Positions 25,551-34,442 of a stretch of DNA of 61,089 nucleotides are shown piece after piece. A program made the position numbers and the translations under genes. The notes below the pieces were generated by a model that was not told the origin of the DNA, searched no databases, and worked only from the letters and a program-made list of their open reading frames with translations. This stretch comes from Verrucomicrobium sp. BvORR106 (lineage in GTDB: Bacteria > Verrucomicrobiota > Verrucomicrobiia > Verrucomicrobiales > Verrucomicrobiaceae): positions 1-61,089 of the forward strand of contig NZ_BATR01000052.1 of NCBI RefSeq assembly GCF_000739655.1, given 5' to 3'. Numbering within the stretch: position 1 is the stretch's first letter; each line of letters opens with the position of its first letter.

Positions 25551-28151
25551 ATGGCCGATCCGCTCCCATGGAAGGAAGGAGGAGGGTACGATGTTCACGT
25601 CCTGAGGGGCGGACCGGCATCTGAACCGCTGGATGCGCAGCTGGAGCTCAGCCAGGATCCGAATGCGATGGCACCGGTGTTCCTGCCGCATTTTCAGCAG
25701 ACTGCGGCGAATCACGGGGTGAATGTGGACCCCGGCAACGGGCAGGTTACCGCCATCACGGGGGCGGCGGCTCCGTTTCAGAACTTCAACTTCATCATGA
25801 CCGCCCGCCAGGTCATCGGCGGCGTGGGCACTCTGGAGACCCAGATCCGCGTGCATGTGCACAGAGGGGTGACGAAGATCTGGTTGACTCCTGATACTTT
25901 GAGCCCGCGGGTGGGCTCGGACGAAATGAGCTTCACCGTGCTGGCGCAGTTTGATGATGGCACGGTAGGCGACATCACGGACTGGCCCCAGTTGACTTAC
26001 ACCAGCGCGGCTCCCACCAAGGTGAAGGTCCTGCCGGCGAGTGCGACCGTCAGAAAGGGCACCCTCTCTGCGGTGGCGGCAGGCATGGATGCAGACATCA
26101 CCGTGAAACTGGTATTGAGCGCGCTGTCCATCAACCTGCAGGCGACGGGCAAGGCCTTCGCCCTGCCTTCGTGGGCGGATGCGGGCAAGGCGGCGAAGGT
26201 GGCGTTCGTGGACGGGGGCTCGGGGACGAGGCCCGATGAAACGGACCCCGATGGCAGCAATCCCACCAGCGTCCGCATTGTGGTGGAGAAGCGGACGAAT
26301 GTGCTGTTCATCTCTGACGGGTTTACCGACGCTCAGGAGAGCGACTTCCGGCAGAAAGTCGTGGATGTGATCGTGAACAATGAGCTGCGATCCAGCGAGA
26401 TCCTGCAACCTTTCAAACTCCTGGAGGGCGTGATCAACTACTGGTCCGTCTTCCTGCCCTCACGGGAAGAGGGAGTCGGCGTGTTGGGGGATCAAGTGGT
26501 GCCAGGTGCGGTGCCCTCGTTGATTGCCGAGGATGTGCCTTTGCCACGCCCACCTCCTGCTCTGGTGTCTCAGCCCTTGACGCTGGTGGAGATGATTCAT
26601 GCAGGGGGACTGCCGGTGCCGGCCCAGCCTCAATTGACCAGTCCCAACGCGTGGTTTGCTGATCGCAATGCCATCTACGATCTACAGTTCGCACCATCGG
26701 AGGTGGACCAGGTCGCGCTGGACAGTTGGAATCTGCTCCAGCCGCGTACGCTGCTCAATGAGCGCAACACGGCATTTGGCGTGGCTCATCAGGAGCGCAC
26801 CCGTATCTCTTCGGCACGGGAGCCTTCAGGGCGGCTGGTGATGGACGCGAGGCGCACTACTGACGCCAGTCTGGAGACGTTCTTGAAGAACCTGAAATTC
26901 GGTCTGAACGCCACCACGAACGTGCGAGCTGCCATTGGCGAGACCTGGGCGGATTTCAATACCAGCATCACACCTGCGGAGGGCAGGGATTTTGGCCTGG
27001 TCTGTTTCATCTGCCGCTCAGGTCGCCGCGGTGGCAGTTGGAAGTCGCTTTTTCAAATGCAGGGCACCACCCGCATGGCCTATTTTTCCGCCAGCACGGG
27101 AGGTGCTGAGAAATCGGAGGTCAGTGTCGCCACCAACGGGCATGCGATCACGCCACCCACGGTGCCCTTGTTCTCCTCGCCCATGGTAGCGTCGGTGGTC
27201 GCCTATGGTTGTGCGAGGGCGCTGGGGCTGAATGATGAGGCGGGGGACGGCCATGGGGCGGCACCTGCGCCCACGAGCCTGTCGCCCTTCGGGGAGAATC
27301 TGCAGCCCGAGAGCGTGATCAGCAATGTGATGGGCGGGGTTCGCACCATCAACGCACCGCGGATTGACTGGCTGTGGCCACGAGTCACCAAAGGCGTGCG
27401 GGTGAAGGTGGATATCAATTTTGCCGGCACCGTCGTCTCACCGCAGCTGTGTGACACGAACGGCAACCCGAACCCCGCCGGTACCTTCCTGCTCTTTGAG
27501 TATCTGGACAGTGCGCCCGATCCGTTTCCCCTGGGAGTTGAGGTGCGGTTTCGCACCAGTGTGGAGAAGCTTGGTTCGTCCTTCCACTGGACCTCACCCA
27601 AGCATGACTTGCGGTTGCTCATTCCGTTGAGGGTGCACAAGCTGCTGCAAGACAAGGTGGTGCTCTCAGATCCGAATCCTGCGGGCCTGCAGATCAATCC
27701 CACGATGCTGGTGAATGCCGGGGTGGGGGCGCTCTTCACCCTGAGCACGACGGCGGCGGGTGCCACGAATGCGCTGATTGCCCCCGCCATCCTGACTCAT
27801 ATCGATACCAGTGATGGCCCGCTCAACGCCCCGCCGGGTCCGGTCCCGCCTCCCAACGCCCATGTCTGCATGGCGAGCAACAATCCGCAGAAGACCATGT
27901 CGCCGACCAATCTGCCACCCGGCTTCAAGAAGCCCAAGAAGCTGCCTTCTCGTGCCGACCTCATCGGCATCTATGACGGCGGAGGGCATGTGGACTGCGG
28001 CGTTTACCGGCCCGCCGGACGCTGTCGCATGCGTCACCGGATCAATGCGACCCTGCCCTTCTGCCAGGTCTGCCGGTATGTGATCGTGGACAAGGTGGAC
28101 CCGGCGTTTCAGGGCGCGCTCGATCTCCTCTACGCTCCACAGTATCCCTAG
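25551..28151 (+). CDS. M64-like protein with degenerate zinc motif (paralog B)
   Basis: 866 residues, paralogous to the gene at 22266 along its length. Both begin with LPxxWKEGxGYDxHVLRGGP, both carry the INYWSVxLPS segment, the phrase LxxPRTLLNERNTAFGxA or its like, and the C-terminal cluster CGVYRPAGRCRMR...FCQVCRY. The zinc motif is lost: where A has HELSHALGLWDEY, B has YGCARALGLNDEA (residues 552-564), so both histidines and the glutamate are replaced. B should therefore be catalytically inactive as a zinc peptidase, though the fold-defining residues persist. ATG 25551 is preferred over TTG 25545. It has its own likely promoter and is followed 21 bases later by the DUF6603-like gene. Confidence 0.75.
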   Translation: MADPLPWKEGGGYDVHVLRGGPASEPLDAQLELSQDPNAMAPVFLPHFQQTAANHGVNVDPGNGQVTAITGAAAPFQNFNFIMTARQVIGGVGTLETQIRVHVHRGVTKIWLTPDTLSPRVGSDEMSFTVLAQFDDGTVGDITDWPQLTYTSAAPTKVKVLPASATVRKGTLSAVAAGMDADITVKLVLSALSINLQATGKAFALPSWADAGKAAKVAFVDGGSGTRPDETDPDGSNPTSVRIVVEKRTNVLFISDGFTDAQESDFRQKVVDVIVNNELRSSEILQPFKLLEGVINYWSVFLPSREEGVGVLGDQVVPGAVPSLIAEDVPLPRPPPALVSQPLTLVEMIHAGGLPVPAQPQLTSPNAWFADRNAIYDLQFAPSEVDQVALDSWNLLQPRTLLNERNTAFGVAHQERTRISSAREPSGRLVMDARRTTDASLETFLKNLKFGLNATTNVRAAIGETWADFNTSITPAEGRDFGLVCFICRSGRRGGSWKSLFQMQGTTRMAYFSASTGGAEKSEVSVATNGHAITPPTVPLFSSPMVASVVAYGCARALGLNDEAGDGHGAAPAPTSLSPFGENLQPESVISNVMGGVRTINAPRIDWLWPRVTKGVRVKVDINFAGTVVSPQLCDTNGNPNPAGTFLLFEYLDSAPDPFPLGVEVRFRTSVEKLGSSFHWTSPKHDLRLLIPLRVHKLLQDKVVLSDPNPAGLQINPTMLVNAGVGALFTLSTTAAGATNALIAPAILTHIDTSDGPLNAPPGPVPPPNAHVCMASNNPQKTMSPTNLPPGFKKPKKLPSRADLIGIYDGGGHVDCGVYRPAGRCRMRHRINATLPFCQVCRYVIVDKVDPAFQGALDLLYAPQYP

Positions 28152-28172
28152 AAAAGTTGTTGCATCAAACCC

Positions 28173-31100
28173 ATGGACCCTCCTTCCAGCACCCTGCACA
28201 CCCTGGCCCGCCATCTGGTGCTGGCCTTGCGGCCGCTGAAGGCGGGCGTGGCGGATCTTCCTGCCTTCCGCACGCTCTTGTACCGCCTCGCGTGGAACGT
28301 GAATTCGCTGCCGCCGGCATACACGGCACTGGCCGCGAGAGTGGATGCGGCGGTGACTTCATTGGAGGCCCTGGGGGACGGTCCTTCGCCCGAGGAAGTC
28401 TTCGCCTTGCTGGACCAGGTGAAGGCGCTCTATGATGCCATCGGCGCTTTGCAGACCGCGCCGGGTGGCGTGCCAGCGGCGGAGTTTTTGCAGGAGTTTG
28501 GGCGCAGTCTTTTTGAGCTGTTGCTGGCGGACTATCTCAACGAAGCATTTCCAGAAGTTCACGGTGCCTTACAGGCGTTGGACATTCTCCGGCAGGAGTA
28601 TCAGGAGGAGACTCCCACCCGGCCCGGCGTGCTGGTCACCCGGTTCGCGTGGGAAGAGATTCCCAGAGTCCTGGCGGACCCGACGCTGGTGGCGGAGCGG
28701 GTGTACGGCTGGGGAACGAATGATGTGGACTTCCACCGGCTCGCCGGGCACCTGCTGGAGGTCTTTGTTTCGCTTGGCTGGCCGGTTTATCTGGGGCGGT
28801 TGGAGCCGGAACTCGGCCGGGGATTCAAGGAAACTCCTGGCAACCCGGCGGTCGCCATCGACTGGGCGCTCAAGCTGCCCGTGCTGCTGGACAACATTGG
28901 TGGTGAGGAGGTGGAGGTGGGGCTCGCGCTGGTGGAACTGCCCGCCCAGGAGGGCAAGCCGGCGGGGTTGATCCTGCAACCTCTGGTGCCTCCGCAGGTG
29001 GGGAATGCCTTCCAGCTTGCCGATGACCTGAGGCTGGAGCTGCGCGCGGGTAGCGATGTGGCCAACACCTTTGGCGTGCTGCTGCGCCCCGGGGATATCT
29101 CGGTTAAGTTCCCGCTGCAATCAGGGGCTGCGCTGCCGACAGCAGGCTTCGGGGTGACCTTCAAGTATGCCCCGCAGACAGCGGCGTTGCTGCTGGGCAC
29201 TCCAGGTAAGACACGTCTCGAGCTCAAAGGGGCCAGCAGCACCTTCGCTTTGGATTTCAGGAACGGACAACTGGAGCTGCAACTCTCCGCGGCGCCACAG
29301 GGCTTGCGGATGGTGCTGAATGCCTCAGATCTGGACGGCTTTCTGGGGAGTCTGCTGGGGGGAGGAGAGAAGGTCCTGCCCATCGTGCTCTCGCTTGCCT
29401 GGTCCAACCGGACGGGGTTCAACTTCACGGGCGGAGCCGGGTTCGAGGTTTCCACCCACCCGCATCTCAACGCCGGGCCGTTCCGCGTGGATCGTCTGGA
29501 TCTGGCGCTCAAGTCCACCTTCAGCACGGCGCAGGCTCCGGACCTGAAGGCGGAGGCGGGCACGGTGCTCTCGGGCAAACTCGGCCCGGTCTCCTTCGTG
29601 GTGGAAGGGTTGGGGGTGTCGGTGACCGTGGCGTTTGAAGACGGCAATGCCGGTCCCTTTGACATCGATGCGGGCTTCAAGCCGCCGACGGGGCTTGGCA
29701 TCCTGGTGGATGCCGGGCCCATCTCCGGGGGAGGCTTCCTGTCTTTTGACAGGGACCGGGGCCGGTACTCCGGCGCGCTGGAACTGGAAGTCTTCGGCAC
29801 AACGCTCAAGGCGGTTGGGTTTGTGGAAACAAGGCTGCCCGGCGGCGCCTCGGGGTTCTCGTTCGTCATCCTCATCTCCACGCAGTTCGCACCCATCCAG
29901 CTCGGGCTGGGGTTCACTTTGAACGGGGTGGGTGGTCTGGCGGCGCTGCATCGCGGGCTGGCCACGGAGGCGCTGCAATCGGGTCTGCGCAATGGCAGTC
30001 TCGGCTCGTTGTTGTTTCCTGCAGACGCGATTGCCGAAGCACCCCGCATCGTGAATGACCTGAGCGTCATCTTCCCGGCGGCGCGGAACCGCCATGTCTT
30101 TGGCCCCATGGCGCTGATCGGCTGGGGCACCCCCACTCTCGTGCGCGCAGAGCTGGGCATCGTGCTGGAGCTGCCCTCGCCAGTGCGCCTGACCTTGCTG
30201 GGACTCATCACCACCAAACTGCCCACGGAGGATGCGGCCATCGTGGAGCTTAATGTCGCTGTCTTGGGTCGGGTCGATTTTGCCCGGAAGTTCCTGGCGA
30301 TCGATGCCTCCCTCTTTGACTCAAATGTCGCAGGCTTCCCGGTCAGCGGGGATATGGCGGTGCGTTTGGCCTGGGGGGAGAATCCAAGCTTTATCATCTC
30401 CCTGGGTGGCGTGAATCCGCACTTCCAGCCGCCACCGGATTTTCCATCGCTGCAGCGGCTGACCATCGTGCTGGCTGACGGGGACAATCCGCGGCTCACC
30501 TGTCAGGCTTATCTGACTGTGACCTCCAACACGTTGCAGTTTGGGGTGAATGCCGAGCTGTATGCCGCCGCGTTCGGTTTCAATGTTCGCGGGCAGGTCA
30601 GCTTCGACTGCCTCATCCAGCTCTCGCCCTTTTCCCTGCTCGCAGAGCTGTCGGCGGAGGTGGCGTTCCGCCGGGGATCCAGCGTGCTGGCCAGTGTGCA
30701 CCTGGAGGCTTCGGTGTCCGGTCCTGCTCCGTGGCATGTCTGGGGAGAGGCTTCGCTCTCGCTCTGGCTGTTCGACGTGAGCGTGAGCTTCGACGTGACC
30801 TTTGGTCGCGACAAGCCCCAGGAGCTGCCTCCTGTCGATCCGTGGCCGCTGTTGCAGGCCGCCCTGCAGGATCCGCGGAACTGGGCGGCGCAGCTTCCGG
30901 TGGGGGCGTTTCAGACCGTGTCGCTGAACATGGCGTCCAGCCCGGGCTCACCGGTGCTGGTGTATCCCGGTGGCGCGGCGACGGTGCGGCAGGCGGTAGT
31001 TCCCTTAAACCGGACGATCACGCGCTTCGGTCCGGTGCGCCCCTCCGGGCCGGATCACTACACGGTGCAGACGGTGACGTTGAACAACAACCCGGCCCCC

Positions 31101-31619
31101 GGTCTGGTGCCAGTGACTGATTTCTTCGCTGCAGCCCAGTTCGAGGAGCTGACGGAAACCGACCGGCTCTCCCGGGCCTCCTTCGAGCGCATGGATGCGG
31201 GGCTGAGTGTGGCCGCGGACGCGGTGACCCAGGGCGGCGCGGTGGGGGCAGGGCTGGAGTATGAGACCATCATCCTGGATGTGCCGTGGGAGCCGCGCCG
31301 GGTGCAGCGGTATGAGCTGATCCTCACGCATCAGCTCGCGTTCCTGGAGCTGGGCGCTTCATCGCTGGGATTGTTCCAGAGCACGGGGCTGGTGAAGTTT
31401 ATGCCGGGAGGTGCCGCCGCCGCGCCTCTGGTGGTGCTGGAGGAGGATCTCTTTGTGGTCAGCAGCACGGAGGATGGCGCGATGTTGGCCGGCATCACGG
31501 GGCCGGTGGGGCGGGGCGTGGCCCAGGCCGCGCTGGCACGGCATCTCAAGGCCCATCCTCAAGACCGAGGACGCGTGCAGGTGGTCCCGCAGTTTGAAAC
31601 CGAATCTCTTCCGTCATGA
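28173..31619 (+). CDS. Large DUF6603-like protein
   Basis: 1148 residues. An alpha-helical N-terminal part (1-150) is followed by a very long beta-rich, glycine-punctuated region. The segment PPTGLGILVDAGPISGGGFL and GRYSGALELEVFGTTLKAVG (about 500-550) resembles the DUF6603 domain as I remember it; no function is established. Repeated amphipathic strands (SVSFDVTFG, LTLLGLITTKLP, NTLQFGVNAELYAAAFGFNV) give it the look of an extended beta structure. No signal peptide or membrane helices are apparent. It overlaps the next gene as ATGA, implying coupled translation. A structural or scaffold role is conceivable, but nothing in the sequence proves it. Confidence 0.62.
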   Translation: MDPPSSTLHTLARHLVLALRPLKAGVADLPAFRTLLYRLAWNVNSLPPAYTALAARVDAAVTSLEALGDGPSPEEVFALLDQVKALYDAIGALQTAPGGVPAAEFLQEFGRSLFELLLADYLNEAFPEVHGALQALDILRQEYQEETPTRPGVLVTRFAWEEIPRVLADPTLVAERVYGWGTNDVDFHRLAGHLLEVFVSLGWPVYLGRLEPELGRGFKETPGNPAVAIDWALKLPVLLDNIGGEEVEVGLALVELPAQEGKPAGLILQPLVPPQVGNAFQLADDLRLELRAGSDVANTFGVLLRPGDISVKFPLQSGAALPTAGFGVTFKYAPQTAALLLGTPGKTRLELKGASSTFALDFRNGQLELQLSAAPQGLRMVLNASDLDGFLGSLLGGGEKVLPIVLSLAWSNRTGFNFTGGAGFEVSTHPHLNAGPFRVDRLDLALKSTFSTAQAPDLKAEAGTVLSGKLGPVSFVVEGLGVSVTVAFEDGNAGPFDIDAGFKPPTGLGILVDAGPISGGGFLSFDRDRGRYSGALELEVFGTTLKAVGFVETRLPGGASGFSFVILISTQFAPIQLGLGFTLNGVGGLAALHRGLATEALQSGLRNGSLGSLLFPADAIAEAPRIVNDLSVIFPAARNRHVFGPMALIGWGTPTLVRAELGIVLELPSPVRLTLLGLITTKLPTEDAAIVELNVAVLGRVDFARKFLAIDASLFDSNVAGFPVSGDMAVRLAWGENPSFIISLGGVNPHFQPPPDFPSLQRLTIVLADGDNPRLTCQAYLTVTSNTLQFGVNAELYAAAFGFNVRGQVSFDCLIQLSPFSLLAELSAEVAFRRGSSVLASVHLEASVSGPAPWHVWGEASLSLWLFDVSVSFDVTFGRDKPQELPPVDPWPLLQAALQDPRNWAAQLPVGAFQTVSLNMASSPGSPVLVYPGGAATVRQAVVPLNRTITRFGPVRPSGPDHYTVQTVTLNNNPAPGLVPVTDFFAAAQFEELTETDRLSRASFERMDAGLSVAADAVTQGGAVGAGLEYETIILDVPWEPRRVQRYELILTHQLAFLELGASSLGLFQSTGLVKFMPGGAAAAPLVVLEEDLFVVSSTEDGAMLAGITGPVGRGVAQAALARHLKAHPQDRGRVQVVPQFETESLPS

Positions 31620-34411
31620 GCAGCCCGCCCGCCGCCTTCGCCTTTCTGCCGTGGCTCCGCCGCGGCATGGCCACCAGCATTGACCGCGTGGATGGCACCG
31701 GACCTGCCGCCGGTTGGGCCACATCCCGCGTGGTGGTCAACCTCAACAACCAGAGCCTGAGTGCCACGGTGCCCCTGCAACTGGCAGGCCCGGGTGAGGT
31801 GACAGGGTTGGATCCACGCGCGGTGATCCGGGTGTGGCCGCGTTCCGGGGTGCAGGATGCGGAGCCGAACTACTTCCCCCTGGTTGAGTTTGACCAGCCC
31901 GACCTGCCCTGGCGCTACAGTCCCGCCAAGGCGACGGTGGGTGACCGCCTGCGGCCCTGGATCAGCCTCATTGTGCTGCGGAATGATGAGATCGACTCCC
32001 TCACGCCTGCCTCCGCCGAGGGGCACCTGCCGGTGGTGACGGTAAAGAGTGCCGCCTCCCTGCCGCTGCTGGAGCAGTCCTGGGCCTGGGCGCACACGCA
32101 GGTGAGCGGGGCGAAGACGGTCACGGCGAATGAACTGGGGGACCTGCTCAGATCCGCCCCACGGAGAGTTATTTCACGGATCCTGGTGCCCCGGCGGCTG
32201 GATCCGCGGGTCGCGTACACAGCGTTTCTGGTGCCGTCGTTTGAGCGTGGACGACTGGCGGGCGTGCGGGAAAGGGTGCCGGACACACTGGATGGCACCG
32301 CTCCTGCGTGGACAGAGGGGCAGACCGGGGTGCGTCTCCCGGTCTACTACCAGTGGCGTTTTCAAACCGGCGTCAGCGGGGATTTTGAATCGCTGGTCCG
32401 GCAGTTGCAGGCCCGGGTGCTGCCTCCCACGGTGGGGATCCGGCCGATGGATGTGAGTGCTCCTGGCCAGGGGCTGCCTGCGGCACACAGCGGGTCTTTG
32501 GGCTTGGAGGGCGCGCTGCGGGCCCCGAGTGTGGTGCGGACGGTGTGGACGGGCTCGAACCGCGAGGTGTTTCAAACCTCGCTCACGCGCCTGCTGAACC
32601 GGCCGGAGGAGCTGCTGGCCACGCAAGGCGGCAGCCGGGCGATAGCGCCACCGCTCTACGGTCGCTGGCACGCGGCCATGCCGACGCTCGTTCCGGTGAC
32701 GCCACCCGCTCCCGTACCGTGGTTTCAGGAGCTAAACCTCGATCCCCGCCATCGAGTGGCGGCGGGTCTGGGGACGCTGACGGTTCAGGACCAGCAGCAG
32801 CAGCTCATGGCCTCCGCCTGGCAGCAGCTCGACAAGATCCGCGCTATCAACGACCAGCTCCGCTACGCACAGTTGGCTCGGGAGACGGCGGTACGCATTC
32901 ACGCCCGGCATGTGGCCAGCGCTGGCAATGATGCGTTGATGCAACTGACGGCCCCGGTGCATGGGCGTGTGCTTCAGGGGGAGGGGACCGTGCACAAGGC
33001 AGTGGCCGCCAGCGCGGTAGGCGCGGGCGTGTTGCAGGGGCAGTTCCGCCGGGTCTCGCGTCCCTTTGGACCGGTTTCAAGAAAGGTTTCACGCACGCCC
33101 CGACGCGGTGCCGGAGAGGTGCTGGTGCGGATGAACGTGGGCAAGCTCTCTGCTGCATCGCCGCCGCCCCTGCCCGCCTCCATGGCCACGCCGGGGCGGA
33201 TTGGCGACAACCTGCCGGACTGGGGCAGCGCGGAGTGGAGCCGGCGCCTGGCGAGGGGGCGCCCCCTGCCGCAGCAGAACGCCTTCCGCACCGCGGCGAT
33301 GGAGTTGTTCGGCGAGCTTGCCGCCCGTCCTGGAGATGCGCCGGAGGTTCGTGCCGTCAACATCAACCAGACCCGCAGTGTCCTCATCCAGCAGCTCGAT
33401 CCCAAGGTCACGGTGGTGGAGGGCGTGCGGAAGCGGCTCAAGCTGCAGCCCGGTCTGAAATGGCAGCCCAAGGATCCGCTGGAGCCCATCATGGCTGCGC
33501 CGGAGTTTCCTCAGCCCATGTCCCAGCCGCTGGCGGCCCTCTCGCAGGACTGGCTGCTGCCGGGGCTCGATCAGGTGCTGCCCAACACCGTCTCCCTGCT
33601 GGAGACAAACCAGGCTTTCATTGAAGCCTACATGGTGGGGCTGAACCACGAGTTCTCCCGGGAGTTGCTCTGGAATGAATATCCCACCGACCAGCGGGGC
33701 TCTTACTTCCGGCAGTTCTGGAATGTCGCGGGCAGGATTGAGCCGGGCGGAGCCACGCCGGACCCGGACACGCTGAAGGACATTCATCCGATCCACGGCT
33801 GGCCCAAACAAGGACCGCTGGGGGGCAACAGTCCGCGTCCACCGCGGGCGGCCTCACCTCTGGTGTTGCTGGTGCGGGGAGATCTACTGCGCCGCTACCC
33901 CAATGCGGTGGTCTATGCCGTGAAGGCCCAGTCTGGCACCGATGGCCGTCGCAATCTGGGGACGGAGGAGCGGCATCCCATCTTCACCGGCCGGCTGGAT
34001 CCGGATGTGACGTTCTTCGGGTTCGAGTTGAAACTCGAGGAAGCACGCGGCGATGATGGCGACCAGGGTTGGTTCTTCGTGTTGCAGGAGCAGCCCTCTG
34101 AGCCCCGCTTTGGCATGGATGTGGCGGGGAGCACTTTTGGCGGGGCGGTGGGAGCCTGGCGGGATCTGAGCTGGAGCCATCTGGCCACCGATGAGGCAGC
34201 GCTCTCTGGCATCACCCACATCAACCTCGATGCCCAGCTTCCTGATACCCGGTCGGTGGTGCCGGTGTCCGGTGATCCGGCGGTGGTCTGGCATGGCAAC
34301 CGCGGTCTGGGCGCGGCCGGGACCAAGGCGTCAGACCTGGCTTTCATCACATTGCAACGTCCCGTCCGGGTGGCCATTCACGGCTCCCAGATGCTTCCGC
34401 CTGAGCCATGA
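31616..34411 (+). CDS. Large protein of unknown function (931 aa)
   Basis: I cannot assign a function. The protein starts MSSPPAAFAFLPWLRRGMAT and reads as a soluble alpha/beta protein. Notable stretches are YFPLVEFDQPDLPWRYSPAK near the N-terminus, WQQLDKIRAINDQLRYAQLA (a helix near 400), and the motif LETNQAFIEAYMVGLNHEFS with RELLWNEYPTDQRGSYFRQF (about 660-700). That last motif looks like a conserved core. The end contains HPIFTGRLDPDVTFFGFEL and WFFVLQEQPSEPRFG. No signal peptide, membrane helix or catalytic motif is evident. The start overlaps the DUF6603-like stop by four bases, and the next gene begins 31 bases after its end. Confidence 0.62.
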   Translation: MSSPPAAFAFLPWLRRGMATSIDRVDGTGPAAGWATSRVVVNLNNQSLSATVPLQLAGPGEVTGLDPRAVIRVWPRSGVQDAEPNYFPLVEFDQPDLPWRYSPAKATVGDRLRPWISLIVLRNDEIDSLTPASAEGHLPVVTVKSAASLPLLEQSWAWAHTQVSGAKTVTANELGDLLRSAPRRVISRILVPRRLDPRVAYTAFLVPSFERGRLAGVRERVPDTLDGTAPAWTEGQTGVRLPVYYQWRFQTGVSGDFESLVRQLQARVLPPTVGIRPMDVSAPGQGLPAAHSGSLGLEGALRAPSVVRTVWTGSNREVFQTSLTRLLNRPEELLATQGGSRAIAPPLYGRWHAAMPTLVPVTPPAPVPWFQELNLDPRHRVAAGLGTLTVQDQQQQLMASAWQQLDKIRAINDQLRYAQLARETAVRIHARHVASAGNDALMQLTAPVHGRVLQGEGTVHKAVAASAVGAGVLQGQFRRVSRPFGPVSRKVSRTPRRGAGEVLVRMNVGKLSAASPPPLPASMATPGRIGDNLPDWGSAEWSRRLARGRPLPQQNAFRTAAMELFGELAARPGDAPEVRAVNINQTRSVLIQQLDPKVTVVEGVRKRLKLQPGLKWQPKDPLEPIMAAPEFPQPMSQPLAALSQDWLLPGLDQVLPNTVSLLETNQAFIEAYMVGLNHEFSRELLWNEYPTDQRGSYFRQFWNVAGRIEPGGATPDPDTLKDIHPIHGWPKQGPLGGNSPRPPRAASPLVLLVRGDLLRRYPNAVVYAVKAQSGTDGRRNLGTEERHPIFTGRLDPDVTFFGFELKLEEARGDDGDQGWFFVLQEQPSEPRFGMDVAGSTFGGAVGAWRDLSWSHLATDEAALSGITHINLDAQLPDTRSVVPVSGDPAVVWHGNRGLGAAGTKASDLAFITLQRPVRVAIHGSQMLPPEP

Positions 34412-34442
34412 CCTTGTTTCCTAATCCTTCCTTCCTCGTTGC

